64,000 bases of DNA from Temnothorax longispinosus (taxonomy: Eukaryota; Arthropoda; Insecta; Hymenoptera; Formicidae): the NCBI RefSeq assembly GCF_030848805.1, contig NC_092360.1, positions 18,982,340-19,046,339 on the forward strand, written 5' to 3'. Position 1 is the first letter of the stretch; each line of letters starts with the position of its first letter. Shown in pieces: positions 1 to 12,271 of this stretch. A program made the position numbers and the translations under genes. The notes beneath the pieces are model-generated. The model was not told the DNA's origin, searched no databases, and saw only the letters and a program-made list of their open reading frames with translations.

Positions 1-3000
1 TCTCGGTACAGATATAGCTATAGCGGAAGGGAACTAATCACCATTTCACGCTATTATTCGCAGTCTCTAATTTACTGTGTATTTAACCAATTATTCATCA
101 GAGAACTGTTGTAAAGACTGCTACTTCCATTCCCGCCGACTTACATTCGTTCACAATAGAATAAAAGATAACGTTTCGATGATATCTCTATCGTATTACC
201 CTTCTCACTTTTATTTCTGAAGAGGATGTCTAACAACAACGTTCATTTTATCTACAATATTTCCACTCTTAAATTTAATTCACTCATATTATTTACATTT
301 TTTTAATTGGTTACATATTTATACGGTCATACGTAATCCATTCCAATTATACGTTTAAGAGTTTAGAATATAAATAATTATGATGTACTGGATAATAAAC
401 TAGTTTGTAATAAATTCTCAACAATGGTCAAAAAGAGACCAAGAGAAATGAGATTAAAAATCTTAATTTTTGAGATTTATCTAAAAAATTAAGGTACGTT
501 AATTATCTATATATGCATACAAGAGTTATGCTATGATAAGTCTCTTTTGAAGATCCGATAAACAGTAGCGTAACGCGGCCGCAAAATTTGGTCGTCCTAT
601 TCAAATTTTTCCAGCCGGTAACTAATTCGAGACCATCATAGATACACGTGCATGTATCATGACGGCGGGCCGGCGGTTATATATATCCCCGACAATGGGA
701 ACCGGAGCCGGGTTATCTCGGTTCTTTGTATTCAAATTGCTGCGGAAATACAGCCGGCAGATTATATGGAATAGGCATTTATCGTGGGATTATGAAACCC
801 CGTATTGTAATAATAATGCAACGTTACTCTCGCCGGTTTTAATTACTTTTTTATACGTTCCCTTAATCGATGACAAAGATTGTAAAACCTGGCAAAAACA
901 GAATAATTATATACTGCTTCGTCGTGCTTCACGGCGCATTTAAGCGCGGCTGTAATTACACTCGGAACACGAAAGAGAAAATACAATCAGTAACTTGTAA
1001 GTCCCGCGCGAAAAAAATCAATGTATGACAACTCACTACGCAATTTTTCGCTAATGAATCAGTTTTTATATAAAGTTTCATATCCTCGCTGTCTTCCACC
1101 TTGTGAACAAAATAAATACAACCCAATTAACGTTTTCTGATTTCCATTATATCTCTATCAAATAATTTTACTATCAAATATCGAAATAAGTTCTTTCTTT
1201 CATATTAAACGCGAGCTTTATAAGCGTAAAATAATAATAAACTGCAACATAGGCGCGTTCTATCACTGTTTTATTTTATAATTCAGGATTTTTAACAAAT
1301 CAGCCAAACGAAAGATCGGTTAAACGTTAAATCTGAAGCAATTTTTTTTTACTAAATTAAACCATGATAATCGGAATCTCTTGCGTAAGTTTAAATGGAA
1401 AATGTCGCATCAGACACGCCGTTTAACTACAAATGACGTAGGCTCCATACAAAATCGGTCGACTCATAATTAGCGAACCCCGAATTCGATTCTGACCGTT
1501 GTCCCATAGGTATATGCTTTCTCCGTCCGTGGTGACAAATGAGTGAGTAGCTCAGAAGTCAACACTGCCGGCCCCAAGCCCGGCCAAGGAGGAAGGTTCG
1601 TGGACAAGGTTAGCAGCCTACCCCCGGTAAATGCTTACAGGACCAACAATAAGCCTCCGAAGAGGCGCCGTAAAGTTGGAAAAACAGGCTCAAGTCTAAT
1701 TCAAGGAGAAGAAGTTTTTGAGACATCTGGCAATCATTCTTACTTCTTACAACAAACGATAGAAGATCCGCAATATTAACTAAGTTATGAGACGCTATTA
1801 ACGCAGATGGTACAAACGCAGAAACTAGATATGATAAACGATAATCCTCCCAAACGTTACACTTGTCGGCTCGTTGATCGTTGCCGTCGACGTTGTTGAT
1901 TCATGGCATGCGAGAGATTTAGTGATAGCGAGAATTCGACGGTACATTACGCCGACTGTCAAACACAACCGAATGTTTGCCGGTAGGATCAGAGATTTTC
2001 ATGTGGATCAGATCGTCTAGACGTCGCGAAACAAAAAGATCTCGTTATTGGTGAAAGCGACGAATTACACGAGAAAATGCTCGGATAAAGTATAAGCGGA
2101 TATCAAGTTGGAGAAGACATCGCGCAAACAATACGGCAATATTTGGTGACGTAATAATATAAGATTATGTCGCAGCAAATGCAGTAAACAAGCGTAGTAA
2201 ATTCAGCGCGCTACATTTCTAGAATTTAGCTGCTGTTAATTTGAAAAGCTTTCATCTCATATGCGGAAAGTTTATAGAAGTATAAATGAAAGCATTGCGG
2301 AGTAGACACGTACATTCTGTTTCTCTGTACGATCATAATGCACGCGTGACAATTATTCATCTTCTTGCAACATGTTACGACATTTCTGTCTAATAAAAGC
2401 ATAACGTGATTTAATAAAAGATATACGACAGTACAGAGAGATTCCACGTTTCACAATGTGCTCTCGTACAACAAACACCTTTATAACAAATTTTGGCATT
2501 TTTGTCAACTTAAGTGAGGTCAATTTAATCAACCCACTGGACAACTGCCTCATACTTAATGACCAATTAAAAACGGTGTTCAGTAGCCCAGCGATGCTCA
2601 TGAGACTTGTACGCGATTAAGATTCATGAGTCGATTACCCACGGCAGAAGGATAAGCGTGCAAGAACAATAAATAAAGAAACTCGCTCATTCATCTTCTC
2701 ACTCTCTGACCCGTCTTCCACTCTTTATTTTAAAAACGTATTCCAGTCCGAGACGATTTGTCGTGAAACGCAAGAGATGCGTATAAATATAAAAACATGA
2801 GAGAATACCAGCAATTACGAAGGGAAAGATAAACGCTAACGTCGAGTGAGGTTGCAGTAAACTCTGTGGGTTTGTTAATTATAAAAAATACGTTTGTGCC
2901 GAGGCTAGTGACCCAAGGTTTGCAAGAAACTACGCGTCAGCACGGCGGGTTTATTAATTAGAGAGAGGAAAAGGTACCATCGGGATAAAATGCAACGGTG

Positions 3001-4072
3001 TGGTTACGCGGTTGCTTATACCTGTCCCAGGTTCGTAGCCGAGGCGGCGTATTTATTAACTGAAGAAGATTAAAGAAACGAAGGAATGCCAAAAGAGAAT
3101 GCACAAAGATAAAGGAACGAAATCGAAAAAGTACTTATTAAAGTTATTTTTTTGAAAGCACTAGATTGGATTGATTTCTTATAATCAAAATAAAACAAAT
3201 ATAGGTAATTTCTATCGGATGAATAGCCAGATCGTTTGCATGTCTCGCACGAGTCAATGTGCAGAGAGCTTATTGATATTGCTTCCAAGAAAGAGGCGAT
3301 AGGAAAAAAACGAGAAAAGGAGGGAAGGCCGGTAAAAGAGAGTGGGGTGACTGAAGCAAAGCTGCACTTAGCAACATCGCGTTCGGCGGACCTCACGGCG
3401 ACGGCACAGTTAACATAAGCGCACGATCAGAGTCAGGCGACACTATCTGATTACGGCAAGTTCGTTAATTGGCAAATTGCGAGCATGAGTCATGCGTCGG
3501 GGCCAGGCAGGGCAGGTAGCTTCGGTGAGTCACGTGAAATTCTGCGCTCCCTTTATGGTTCGCACGCGAGTGCAATGCGCCGATCGGCCGGTTACGTGCA
3601 CGCGCCGCTCACCACGATATTCCGACAAGCATGTAACAACGATCAGGCACATCTCGTTCCCTCCTGACGTCCGTTCCCCATCCCTACACCTCCGCAGTTA
3701 GGTAGATTATATATTTCTGGACACGACGCACGTGGACTGATAGTAGTTACGTGCGTATTATCTTCACGTCGGATTTTCCGTGTCGGCGCGATCTAACTGC
3801 AACGAGCACTTTCGGCTGGCATCCTCTATCAACATTTGAACGTATTTCAAATAGAGTTGTACCTTGTACCCACTAACTGTTTCCCACAAAACAAAACAAC
3901 ATACTCTACGTTGTTTCAAGGTAACGACATGGGTCGTTTTATATTATTGAGCTGGATTCATGGAACACTAGAATTATCAAAGCAGTCGAAATGGTTGATT
4001 TGTAAATCTCTTATCTTTGTAACAATATATTTTAGAAGTTTTTCGTCATTTTTTGTTAAAATATGTAAGTGA
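1..4072. other. AT-rich stretch with no supported gene
   Basis: Mostly AT-rich sequence with short open frames. The longest, 659-943 on the plus strand (94 codons), has no motif I recognise. It lies in simple TA-rich and CGG-rich sequence with no splice signals that extend it. A GC-richer patch near 3.48-3.70 kb gives two overlapping frames of about 60-70 codons that look like chance. Apart from the possible element fragment at 1543-1779, I see nothing here that I can call. Confidence 0.6.
1543..1779 (+). other. Unrecognised open frame, possible retroelement fragment
   Basis: A 78-codon frame with more protein-like composition than its neighbours. It is rich in Gly, Pro and Lys and contains a basic nuclear-signal-like cluster (residues KPPKRRRK, about residues 37-44). 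A GC-rich start (GPKPGQGGRF, about residues 10-19) turns into an AT-rich tail. This resembles the basic N-terminal part of a retroelement ORF1/gag product, but I find no zinc knuckle, reverse transcriptase or terminal repeats nearby. It could equally be a lone exon of a host gene or chance. No function is assigned. Confidence 0.2.
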
Positions 4073-4076
4073 TTAA

Positions 4077-4102
4077 ACCGTTGAGCTCACATGGACCCCA
4101 GG

Positions 4103-4135
<33 letters not shown>

Positions 4136-4427
4136 TATACTATTTTGAGAGTAAAACGCGCAAAGTTTTTTTACTCTATCTCAAAAAATTTTGATGAATA
4201 TTTTTGTGAAAAAAGTCAAATTTCTCGAAAAAAAAATTTTTTTTTTCGCGTTTTTTCAACATAAATTTTTTTTTTAAATTATTGGATTATCAAGAGGAAG
4301 TCATAAATTAATTCCAGTTCAAGGTTTGAGTCAATACATCAAAAAGAACGCAAATGGAAACTGTTGTAGGGTCCACTGGACCCCATGTAACCTCTACGTT
4401 ATTTTTAGAAGGTGTGACCTCAACGGG
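4077..4427. mobile_element. Non-autonomous TTAA-flanked element, piggyBac-like
   Basis: The element is flanked by TTAA at 4073-4076 and 4428-4431. The ends are imperfect inverted repeats: ACCGTTGAGCTCACATGG on the left and, read inward from the right, CCCGTTGAGGTCACACC. Subterminal copies of TGGACCCC and GGTCC(A/C) lie near both ends (4091-4100 and about 4369-4384). A TTAA target duplication with CCC-type ends is the usual signature of the piggyBac superfamily. The 351-bp interior is AT-rich, with a T30 run and no transposase, so it would depend on an enzyme made elsewhere. Confidence 0.65.
4104..4133. repeat. T30 homopolymer
   Basis: Thirty uninterrupted T on the plus strand, inside the piggyBac-like element near its left end. 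It is probably a slippage product and unstable between individuals. Confidence 0.95.
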
Positions 4428-4486
4428 TTAAATTGGTCATTTATTTTCCTCCTTCTCTCTCATCCCTTTTTTAAAGACATGTATTG

Positions 4487-4517
<31 letters not shown>

Positions 4518-4518
4518 T
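4487..4518. repeat. (TA)n plus T run
   Basis: About eleven TA units followed by a run of T. It lies just outside the TTAA-flanked element and is simple sequence. Confidence 0.9.
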
Positions 4519-6382
4519 AAGAAATGAAGGAGTAAAATATTAATTAACTAATTTAATCATTTATATATTGCAACAAAAATCACGTAAAATCGCAGAAAAT
4601 GTACTATAAATGTAATTTAATATTATTGTTACTGAACAAAAACTATATAATATAGTATATTGAAATAGTAGAATAGTAGAATAGGTGTACGTCGGTAGGT
4701 AATAGTGTTAATTATTATTGCTACATAGTGCAAATTGTACTGTGTCCTGAACAATATTATTCTTATAAAATTTCTAGAATTACTGACGCAAAGAGTTAAT
4801 TTTGCAGACGTAATTTATTCAGCAAATGCACAATCAATAACTCCTACAAATATAGAATGAAAAGTGAACTTTGCATTTCAATTATTATAATATATAATGC
4901 TACTCGAAACATTATTATTTTACATGATCAAGCAACATATGGTAATCATTAAAACATTTATCCTATAATTAGTTTAAAACAATTTTGCTGTAAAATAACG
5001 CTAATGTATGTACAGGATACACCAAACGTAGGAGATATTTAACATAATTAACTTCAAAATTGTAGCATTAATGGCGTTACGAACAACCAGTCATTAATTA
5101 CGCTCACAAATTACGCTTTCATTTTGCCTCAAACACGATTACGTAAAACAATATTATGCCGAGAGGGTACAATTATATAAATATATAAGAATGTAAGGAA
5201 GATGGCGGAACAAAGCAATCAACGTAAGTCCCAGCTTTTTTTTCCCGCCTTTATACCGCTCGCCAGGAGCACGTAAGTAAAAAGTCATTTTCCTTAGAAG
5301 ACACATTCCGGAAAGTCCGACGAATCTCCACGCGCAGAGGCCACCATTTTGTACCCGGACCGTGAGAGAAATAAATTGCCGCCGGGCAAATCGTATTTTA
5401 TTTCGCGCTGGTAAACACGGTGAAGTGAGTTTACGCCTGACAGGACAAACAGTTACGTGTAACGATATTAATCCAAATGAACGTTTACTTGTCGGCATAT
5501 TTCTCTCTCTCCCTACAACGCGACAACAGGATTATTTTTTTGGGACGTGTCCCGCGATGCAAAGTTAAACGTCGAGCACGCTTAAATCCGTCAAAACGAT
5601 GACGATCGATTCTCCGAATAACAGCAGAAATAAAAAAAAAGTTGAGACATTCGCGAATGATCATATAATATAACCTTCAGATCGATATAATTTACGGACA
5701 TCAAACGTGCGCACTTTCGCGAATTATTACAATGAAATTATTACCGCGCGCGCGATGATTGGCGATTCGTTTGAGGTCTGTAAATTAAATGTGTCATCCC
5801 GGTCTCCTTTGACGATAATTAGAGCGGCGTACATTAAAGCTACCGATCCCGACGCGCTCAAATTAGATTCGTGTTTACACGAACGGCGATGCCAGTAAGA
5901 GCGTCGCGTCGTGTCGCTAATCAGAAGATACATCTGATTAGAGAGTCGATGCAGCTCATTAATTAACATAGCGCGTCTCCGGAAACTGATCTTGCACGGC
6001 CATCTGCATTGAATATTTAATACCGTCGGATATTAGAATTATAATTTCTCTCCCGGGATTTATCTTTCAGTCGATCCAGATAAAAATTCAGCTGAAAGAG
6101 AGAAAGAGACTTCTTCTTGCGCCATGAAAACAAAGATTATCATTTATTGTACGTCCATAATTGAGAATATAGCGCGTTGTTTTTTTTTCGGTAGACAGAG
6201 CTTCTCGTGCGCGTGTCGCGAAAAATATTTTCAGGTAAAGCGCAAAAACAGCACAAATGCCAGCAAACGGATAAAAACGCGGCGAGCTCGTCCGCTTTCG
6301 TGCAACGCATTTGTTATTTTAATAATCCCCTCCCTCGCCTCGCTTACATTCTTATTTATCATACTTTTTTATTTTAATAACT

Positions 6383-6383
<1 letters not shown>

Positions 6384-6419
<36 letters not shown>

Positions 6420-6430
6420 CGCGCGCGCGC
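6384..6430. repeat. Compound (CT)17-(GC)6 microsatellite
   Basis: CT repeats run from 6384 to 6417, directly followed by alternating GC from 6419 to 6430. The GC part is strictly alternating purine-pyrimidine and could adopt Z-form. The tract creates low-complexity frames on both strands. Confidence 0.95.
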
Positions 6431-7429
6431 GACCTAGCTAGAAAACGAGCCAACAGCCAGCAGTAAATAGTCGGAAAAATGAGAGTCGTCGAGTTTCTGG
6501 TATATCGCGCAGTTAGGTGCCGGCCGGGGGAAAACACCGCGAATTGTCGTAAATATTAATAATCCAGGAGAGTCGTCGACGGAGGCGGATGTCGGCGGGT
6601 GCGTAATTAGTGCTCCCTTCTTTTCGAGAAGCCGAGAGGTTGGAAAATGTTTATGCCGCGTACCAACCACCGAGGAAGAAATTACGCCGAGATCGTCGGT
6701 ACTAGAAATTCTAGTCGCTTGATTAATCGCGCCACCGCGCCGGCCTTCGTTTAAACGCGGACAAGGACGCGAGACGAGACGTCGGACGAGAAATACACCA
6801 GAGCTAATGCGGAATACTCTTGATTAGAGAACATTATCTGACGATTTCCTGAATTACGGCTAATAACTTCGTCAAACTGTATGTATATACGTACAATCTA
6901 ATGACAGTGTAAATCACAATACATTAACGCAATCTTAACGGATTCTTAACGCAGTTTGAAGATAAATAATTGATAAATAAGTTTGCAGAACATTTAACAT
7001 TAATCTTATATCTTTTATTTCTTCATCTTTTATCGAAATTATGATAAATTAAAGAATATTAGCATTAATACAGCCTAATACATTAACTTCTAGTAATAAT
7101 TTTTTAACGAGAAAAAGTTAGAAAATTTTATGTTAATAAAATTTTTAAAAGTTAGTTATGAGATATTTATGATTAAGCATTAAATAACCTCTGCAATGTG
7201 AAATCAAATTTTTAGATTGCAGATAAATAAAAACTCTAATTTTTTACATTTAATTTCGAGCCTACTTTAACAAATCTCATTAAAAATAAATTATTATAAT
7301 ATTCAATATTGAAAACTAAAAATTACGCAACGTAATGACTTTTCACCACAAAACATCTTTACAACAAAGTTTCCTCTTTTCAAATCCACCGCAGAATTTA
7401 TCATAAAAGTTTAATATAGCGTATATATA

Positions 7430-8393
7430 GGGTAACTCGGGGGAATATGCCACACTTAAGAAAAATATAATTTTTTTCCAATTTCTCTTTCCTTTGAGGT
7501 ATCTTTGCATACTGGTCTTCTTTTTCCGTCTTTTATCTGTTATGTATATATGGTTTTAATGAAATATTTTAATTCTTTACTATTAAAAAGACAGAAATAC
7601 AAAAGTGTTGCAAAGTGGCATATTACCCACATGGGTGTGTAATATGCCACATATACAAACATGTATATAGTAATTTAACTTTAGAAGGGCATTCTTGTGT
7701 CTAAAAACATGTACAAGAATATTTTTATTACTTTCTTTGCATTTCAATAGTACTCTGTGTGCTACAAGTAGTCTAAATTATTTGAAATGCAATTTTGCAA
7801 AATATTAAGTACGTAGCCTATAATATTCTTAGCGCATGAAATAAACGTGTTTATTCAACATTTTTTCAACATTTTTCAATATTTATATGGCAAAATATTT
7901 ATTTATACTGTTTACAGCTTCCTAACCTACTAGCAGTATATCCTGCTAGTAGGTTAGAAAGCTGTAAACAGTACTGGCATTTTACCTCTATCTAAGTAGT
8001 GGCATATTCCCCTAAGATGCAGTTTTATATTAAAATGAGCCTGTATTATACGATTGCCAGTAAAACGAATCGGCAACGTACTGAATACTTTCATCCTAAC
8101 CAATATTAATAGAACGACAAGCTGATCGAGTTAAAAATAGTGTAATGCTTGAAAAATATCTTATATAAAACACTAAGAAAATTCTAAAAAGCACGTTGTC
8201 ATACTTGTCATATATACTGTACTTACCCCATAAAAACTATAATACTGACAGAAAGTAAGTAAAACTTGGGCAAAACGTCAGATATAATATTTTTAACAAT
8301 TTCACAGTATTTACAACAACGCTCCTAGCCGTAGCTTTGTTAAACATAACAAGTGGCATATTCCCCACACTGGCATATTCCCCCCAGTTACCC
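7430..8393. mobile_element. 964-bp TA-flanked terminal-inverted-repeat element
   Basis: TA flanks at 7428-7429 and 8394-8395 border inverted ends that begin GGGTAACTCGGGGGAATA on the left and GGGTAACTGGGGGGAATA when the right end is read inward. The motif AATATGCCAC, or its complement, recurs inside: near both ends, around 7616-7650 and around 7999-8013. A 30-bp-stem hairpin lies in the middle. No transposase frame is present. TA duplication fits the Tc1/mariner superfamily, but the family is not identified. The ends resemble those of the short element at 22097-22229. Confidence 0.8.
7907..7972. other. 66-nt hairpin, 30-bp stem, 6-nt loop
   Basis: Arms 7907-7936 and 7943-7972 pair over 30 positions with a single mismatch, leaving loop TATATC. 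Size and pairing resemble a miRNA precursor or a shRNA-like fold. It sits in the middle of the TA-flanked element, so it is more likely part of that repeat than a host RNA gene. Confidence 0.75.
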
Positions 8394-8965
8394 TATGTTA
8401 ATTCAATTTTTAATTTACACAACACGCGCGCATTACCGACTAATTCAGTTGTTCATTATTTCATAAATGTACACAATCCCTGTTATTAATTTAAAAATAT
8501 ATCGAAAAATATTTACAGCTAATGTTATTCGGCAGAAGTAAAACGGAAAATTCCCAAGAAAAGAAATTTCCAACAATTAGTTATTAGAGCGTCGTTTCTT
8601 ATGAAGTTGCTTTTCAATCATGCTGCTCTTCACAGCGTATCGAGAGGACAACAGTCAAAACTTACAAAAGAAAACATAACATGAAAGAAGACTCAAATAA
8701 GGGAAGGCGAGTTCAAAGGAAGAGAAGCCTTCAAAGAAGCCGAGAGAGAGAGAAAGAGAAAGATAAGTAGCTGCCTGCAGCGGAGCGTACTGTTTACGAA
8801 AATTAGCAATTCTAATATTTAGGCAAAGCGAGACAAATTTATTAATTAAGTCTGAAGTCTGGTCGCGCGTCGCGAGATACTTTTCGTCCGTGTTGCGTTC
8901 GCGAAAAAGAACAGTCAAGACAGTAATGGGAAAGAAGAACGTGTGGACAAAAAAAAGGATAGGAA

Positions 8966-8993
8966 AGAGAGAGAGAGAGAGAGAGAGGGAGAG

Positions 8994-9025
<32 letters not shown>

Positions 9026-9026
9026 A
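8966..9026. repeat. Interrupted (GA)n microsatellite
   Basis: Two GA tracts (8966-8988 and 9001-9026) are separated by a short imperfect purine stretch. They cause the charged or Ser/Leu frames read across this place. Confidence 0.9.
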
Positions 9027-9584
9027 GGAGAAAAAACGAGAAAACGGAGAACGTCGGACACTAGTTTGGAGAATAAGGAGCAGAGCTGTGAGAGAGGAGA
9101 GAGGGGAGAGCAGGACGACAGTATCCTCGGTCATGCGTCGCTCAGCGGGAAACTTTTAATTCCGTAACTCCCGGATTAAATTATCACGCCGAGACGATTG
9201 TCCCAGGAAAGATTAAGAAAGGAGCTCTGGCCCGGCCGGCTCGGCGGCGACGTTGTTCCTTCGCAGAACCACGCACAATCACGCTACAGAGATGAGAAAG
9301 AAGGGTGGAAATACGGTAGAAAAAGAAGGGAAAAGAACAAGAGAAAGACAACGACGAAATCTCTTTTTCGTCTGCAGGACCGGTTGTTGCGCTCGGTTTA
9401 ACTCGACTGCGACTCGTGGAAAAAGAGAAGCAGGGCGGGAGATAAGAAATAAGGAGACGAGAATGCGAAGGGCGGCAAAAAGCTGGAAGTAACTCCACGG
9501 AGTAAGATGAAGACGCAACGTTTATGTAAGGCAAAAAAAAAGAAGAGAACCAAAAATTCACGATTGAGGAGGACAGCTGGAGCA

Positions 9585-9630
9585 AAATGTAAGATTCATT
9601 ACAAAGTAAATGTAAGATTTATTACGTAAC
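9585..9630. repeat. Two tandem copies of a 23-bp unit
   Basis: The unit AAATGTAAGATTCATTACAA recurs 23 bp later as AAATGTAAGATTTATTACGT. It is a small diverged tandem duplication with no known role. Confidence 0.75.
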
Positions 9631-12213
9631 AAGGGAAAGGGACATCGGAGTACGAGGATCGACAGAAAATACAAAAAAGAGTACACCGAAAAGAGTATAC
9701 GGGATTCACGGAAGTCAGTTTTAAGTAGGTCCCCTTTGCGAGGTACTTCGATGCAGGACGAGACTAGAATGCACGTGTCTGTTCAACGAAGCACGTCAGG
9801 CAAGAAGAAAACGAGGCAAAAGTGAAGCGAGGAAAGCAAATGTGTAGACGTGAGAGAGAATATAAAATACAGACGAGGTTAATAAATAATTGATTGCTAG
9901 AACGGTCGAAACAAGAGAAAGAATATGTTACTTCATTTAACTTTAACTATCTTTTGTAATGATATAATTTTCGAATATATAGAGATAGACCAATATAGTT
10001 GAAACCTTGCATTTTCTGCAATCGATAATACAGCGATGCGAGATAAAAATTACGACTTCATTCGAGATTTAAATGTAAAGAAAAGCTTAGAAACGGAAGT
10101 GAACGGGGTATGATCTTTCCTTCGCGCGCCTCCCTCAGTTGGAGATAATGGGGAGCAAGGAGAGATGAAGTTAGGAAATCTTTCCGAGTCTCGTCCTGGA
10201 ACGGCGTTTGGATTTTGATTAACTTGAAGGTCGATTTGAATCCGAGATCGAGTCGCGCTAGGAAACCCGTCGCGTGAAAGAGAAGCGGACTTATCACGTT
10301 TCCATCATCTGTTTGATTTATCCGGCGTAACACGGCAGCCAGTTACGTGTTTGCACAGATTTTCACCGCTCGCGCGCGTTTCCAAGAGCACACTCGAACT
10401 TAATATTATTATTAGCCGCGCGTGCGGGCGCCGTCTATATGTATATCACGGAACGGGAGGGAGATTGAAATACAGCACGGAGAAATACGCGATCTCTCTC
10501 TCAGAGCAAAAACCAATCGCTGCCCGCATTTACTTAGGAAAATATTAATCAAATGCGAATATAACTTCCACAGCCAATGTTCTTTTCGTCGAAAATTCAA
10601 GTGGATAGGAGTGCATCGAAGCGCGAGGGACTGTATGCGAGCAGATGAGTTTTTATCAGAGCGAGCAGCATACCTATAGAGGGAAACCTGAGATTAATTG
10701 TTCCAATAAATCTTTATGCTAAGCATTTTATAGCAAATACATACTGCGTGTCATTTTAACACATTTAATTCGGTATATTTTCGGGATATTTTGCTGAAAT
10801 AAAACTTTATTTATTGCGACAAATTGATATTAGAAGGTTAAATTTGGATATCAGGCGTAATCTCATCTCCAATAACTCGGTTATTTTCTGCTTTTTTTTA
10901 TTTTAAGATTATGTATCTCAAATATATCAAAAATCTAAATACAAATTATGTCTTAGATTACTAGACACACAATCAATCTTGTTTTATAACAGAATGATAT
11001 TCGTGGAACGAACATCGTTCGACAAGAAGAAAATACACAAATTTGTACACGTCAAAATGTTTGCTCGCATGTATAGTTATATATCGAGTGTGGTTCTTCC
11101 TACACAAACTAACGCTGAATCCTTGTATTTCTCGATACTTATCTTTACGCTATACTTTCACGCTTATACGTGTCTCACAACGCGTTGATAAAAATCAAGT
11201 CAAGCACAACAACTAACTATTATTCACGTCTAACATAATAATATAAACCAATACACAAGGCAACGTCGTATAAATTGTTGGTAAGACGCGCGGAATCTAC
11301 TATGGGAAATGTCGTGGTAAAAATTTTATAAGAGAAATCAAATTTGTCAAAACCGTTGTTCACTTGATAAAATTGTAAATGAATGACATATTTCTTCGAT
11401 CAACAACACATATCAGGTACAGCCCGGAACTTTCAAAGACACGACACATGAAACGTCAAGGAATCAAACAACGTCTGGAAAAGCGAAACTCCTTTAAAGA
11501 ATCCTCAACTTGAAGCACAGCCCGAAGGAATCGGATCGTATCGAACGCGAACGAATGGTCCGAAGAGGCTTCCAGGTTCGCGAAACGTCGCGAGATATTG
11601 TTTGCCGCAATGCCGCCGGGAACGCTCGTCGCGGCGTAGGTGAGAAGGGACGGTGAATCGAATCTCGCCCCGATCATAGAGTCTTTGAGCGTACTTCCGC
11701 GCGACTTGGCACACGGAATTGTTTCGATATCGGGCTCGCGAGAGAGGAACGACTGCAACGCTGCGGCAATTCGTAATCCCTCGGAGCCGCACAAGAAGGT
11801 GCGTATAGTGTTTCGTAGCTTACACAGTCGAACAAGGACATACCATCCGGCGGAATGGTGGAAGGAGAAAGGTCGGAGAACGCAACGAGGTGAACAGAAG
11901 ACGAGGAGGAGGACGCGCGCCGATAGGATATACGGAGAAACCCTCCTCCCCCCTGCCCTCCCTCCCCCCACCAGAGAAAGGAACTCGATGCATCCGAAAC
12001 AGGGATTTCGTGGAAATCCTCGGACACGCTTGACTGAGCAAAATATCCTTCTTCGTTGCTATTCCCGGAGTTTCGAGGTCTCGACGGCCGTCTCGAGTCG
12101 GAACGCGGGCCGGAAGAGAAGGTAGCGCGGCCCGCCGAAGGATCCGACTGGAAGGGAAACCGAGCATCGAGAGAGAAAAAACGACGGAGAATAGAAAAAA
12201 AAGATAGATAAAT

Positions 12214-12216
<3 letters not shown>

Positions 12217-12270
<54 letters not shown>

Positions 12271-12271
12271 A
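12217..12271. repeat. (GA)n microsatellite
   Basis: GA repeats from 12217 to 12254, one AA interruption, then more GA to 12271. It lies inside the CpG-rich block and gives the Ser/Leu runs in minus-strand frames. Confidence 0.95.

Larger units (their letters stand above)
4432..7427. other. Non-coding stretch with mixed AT-rich and CpG-rich patches
   Basis: No gene can be supported. The 5.15-6.0 kb part has open frames of 63-114 codons on both strands in the same place, and none has a recognisable domain. The 6.37-6.43 kb part is a compound microsatellite that explains the Ser/Leu and Arg/Glu runs in the frames there. From 6.85 to 7.43 kb the sequence is plain AT-rich. Confidence 0.6.
8396..12216. 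other. Purine-rich and CpG-rich non-coding stretch
   Basis: The plus strand becomes strongly purine-rich (GAGA, GAAG) from 8.69 to 9.55 kb. After an AT-rich interval (9.85-11.4 kb) there is a CpG-rich block from about 11.5 kb. Open frames of 60-280 codons appear on both strands, but they overlap each other and owe their length to Ser/Leu or Arg/Glu repeats and scarce stops in GC-rich DNA. I recognise no domain. The CpG-rich block could be a promoter region, but no downstream gene was found. Confidence 0.5.

Noticed and set aside
8655..9134. 159-codon Ser/Leu-rich minus-strand frame
   Set aside because: It is read through the interrupted GA microsatellite.
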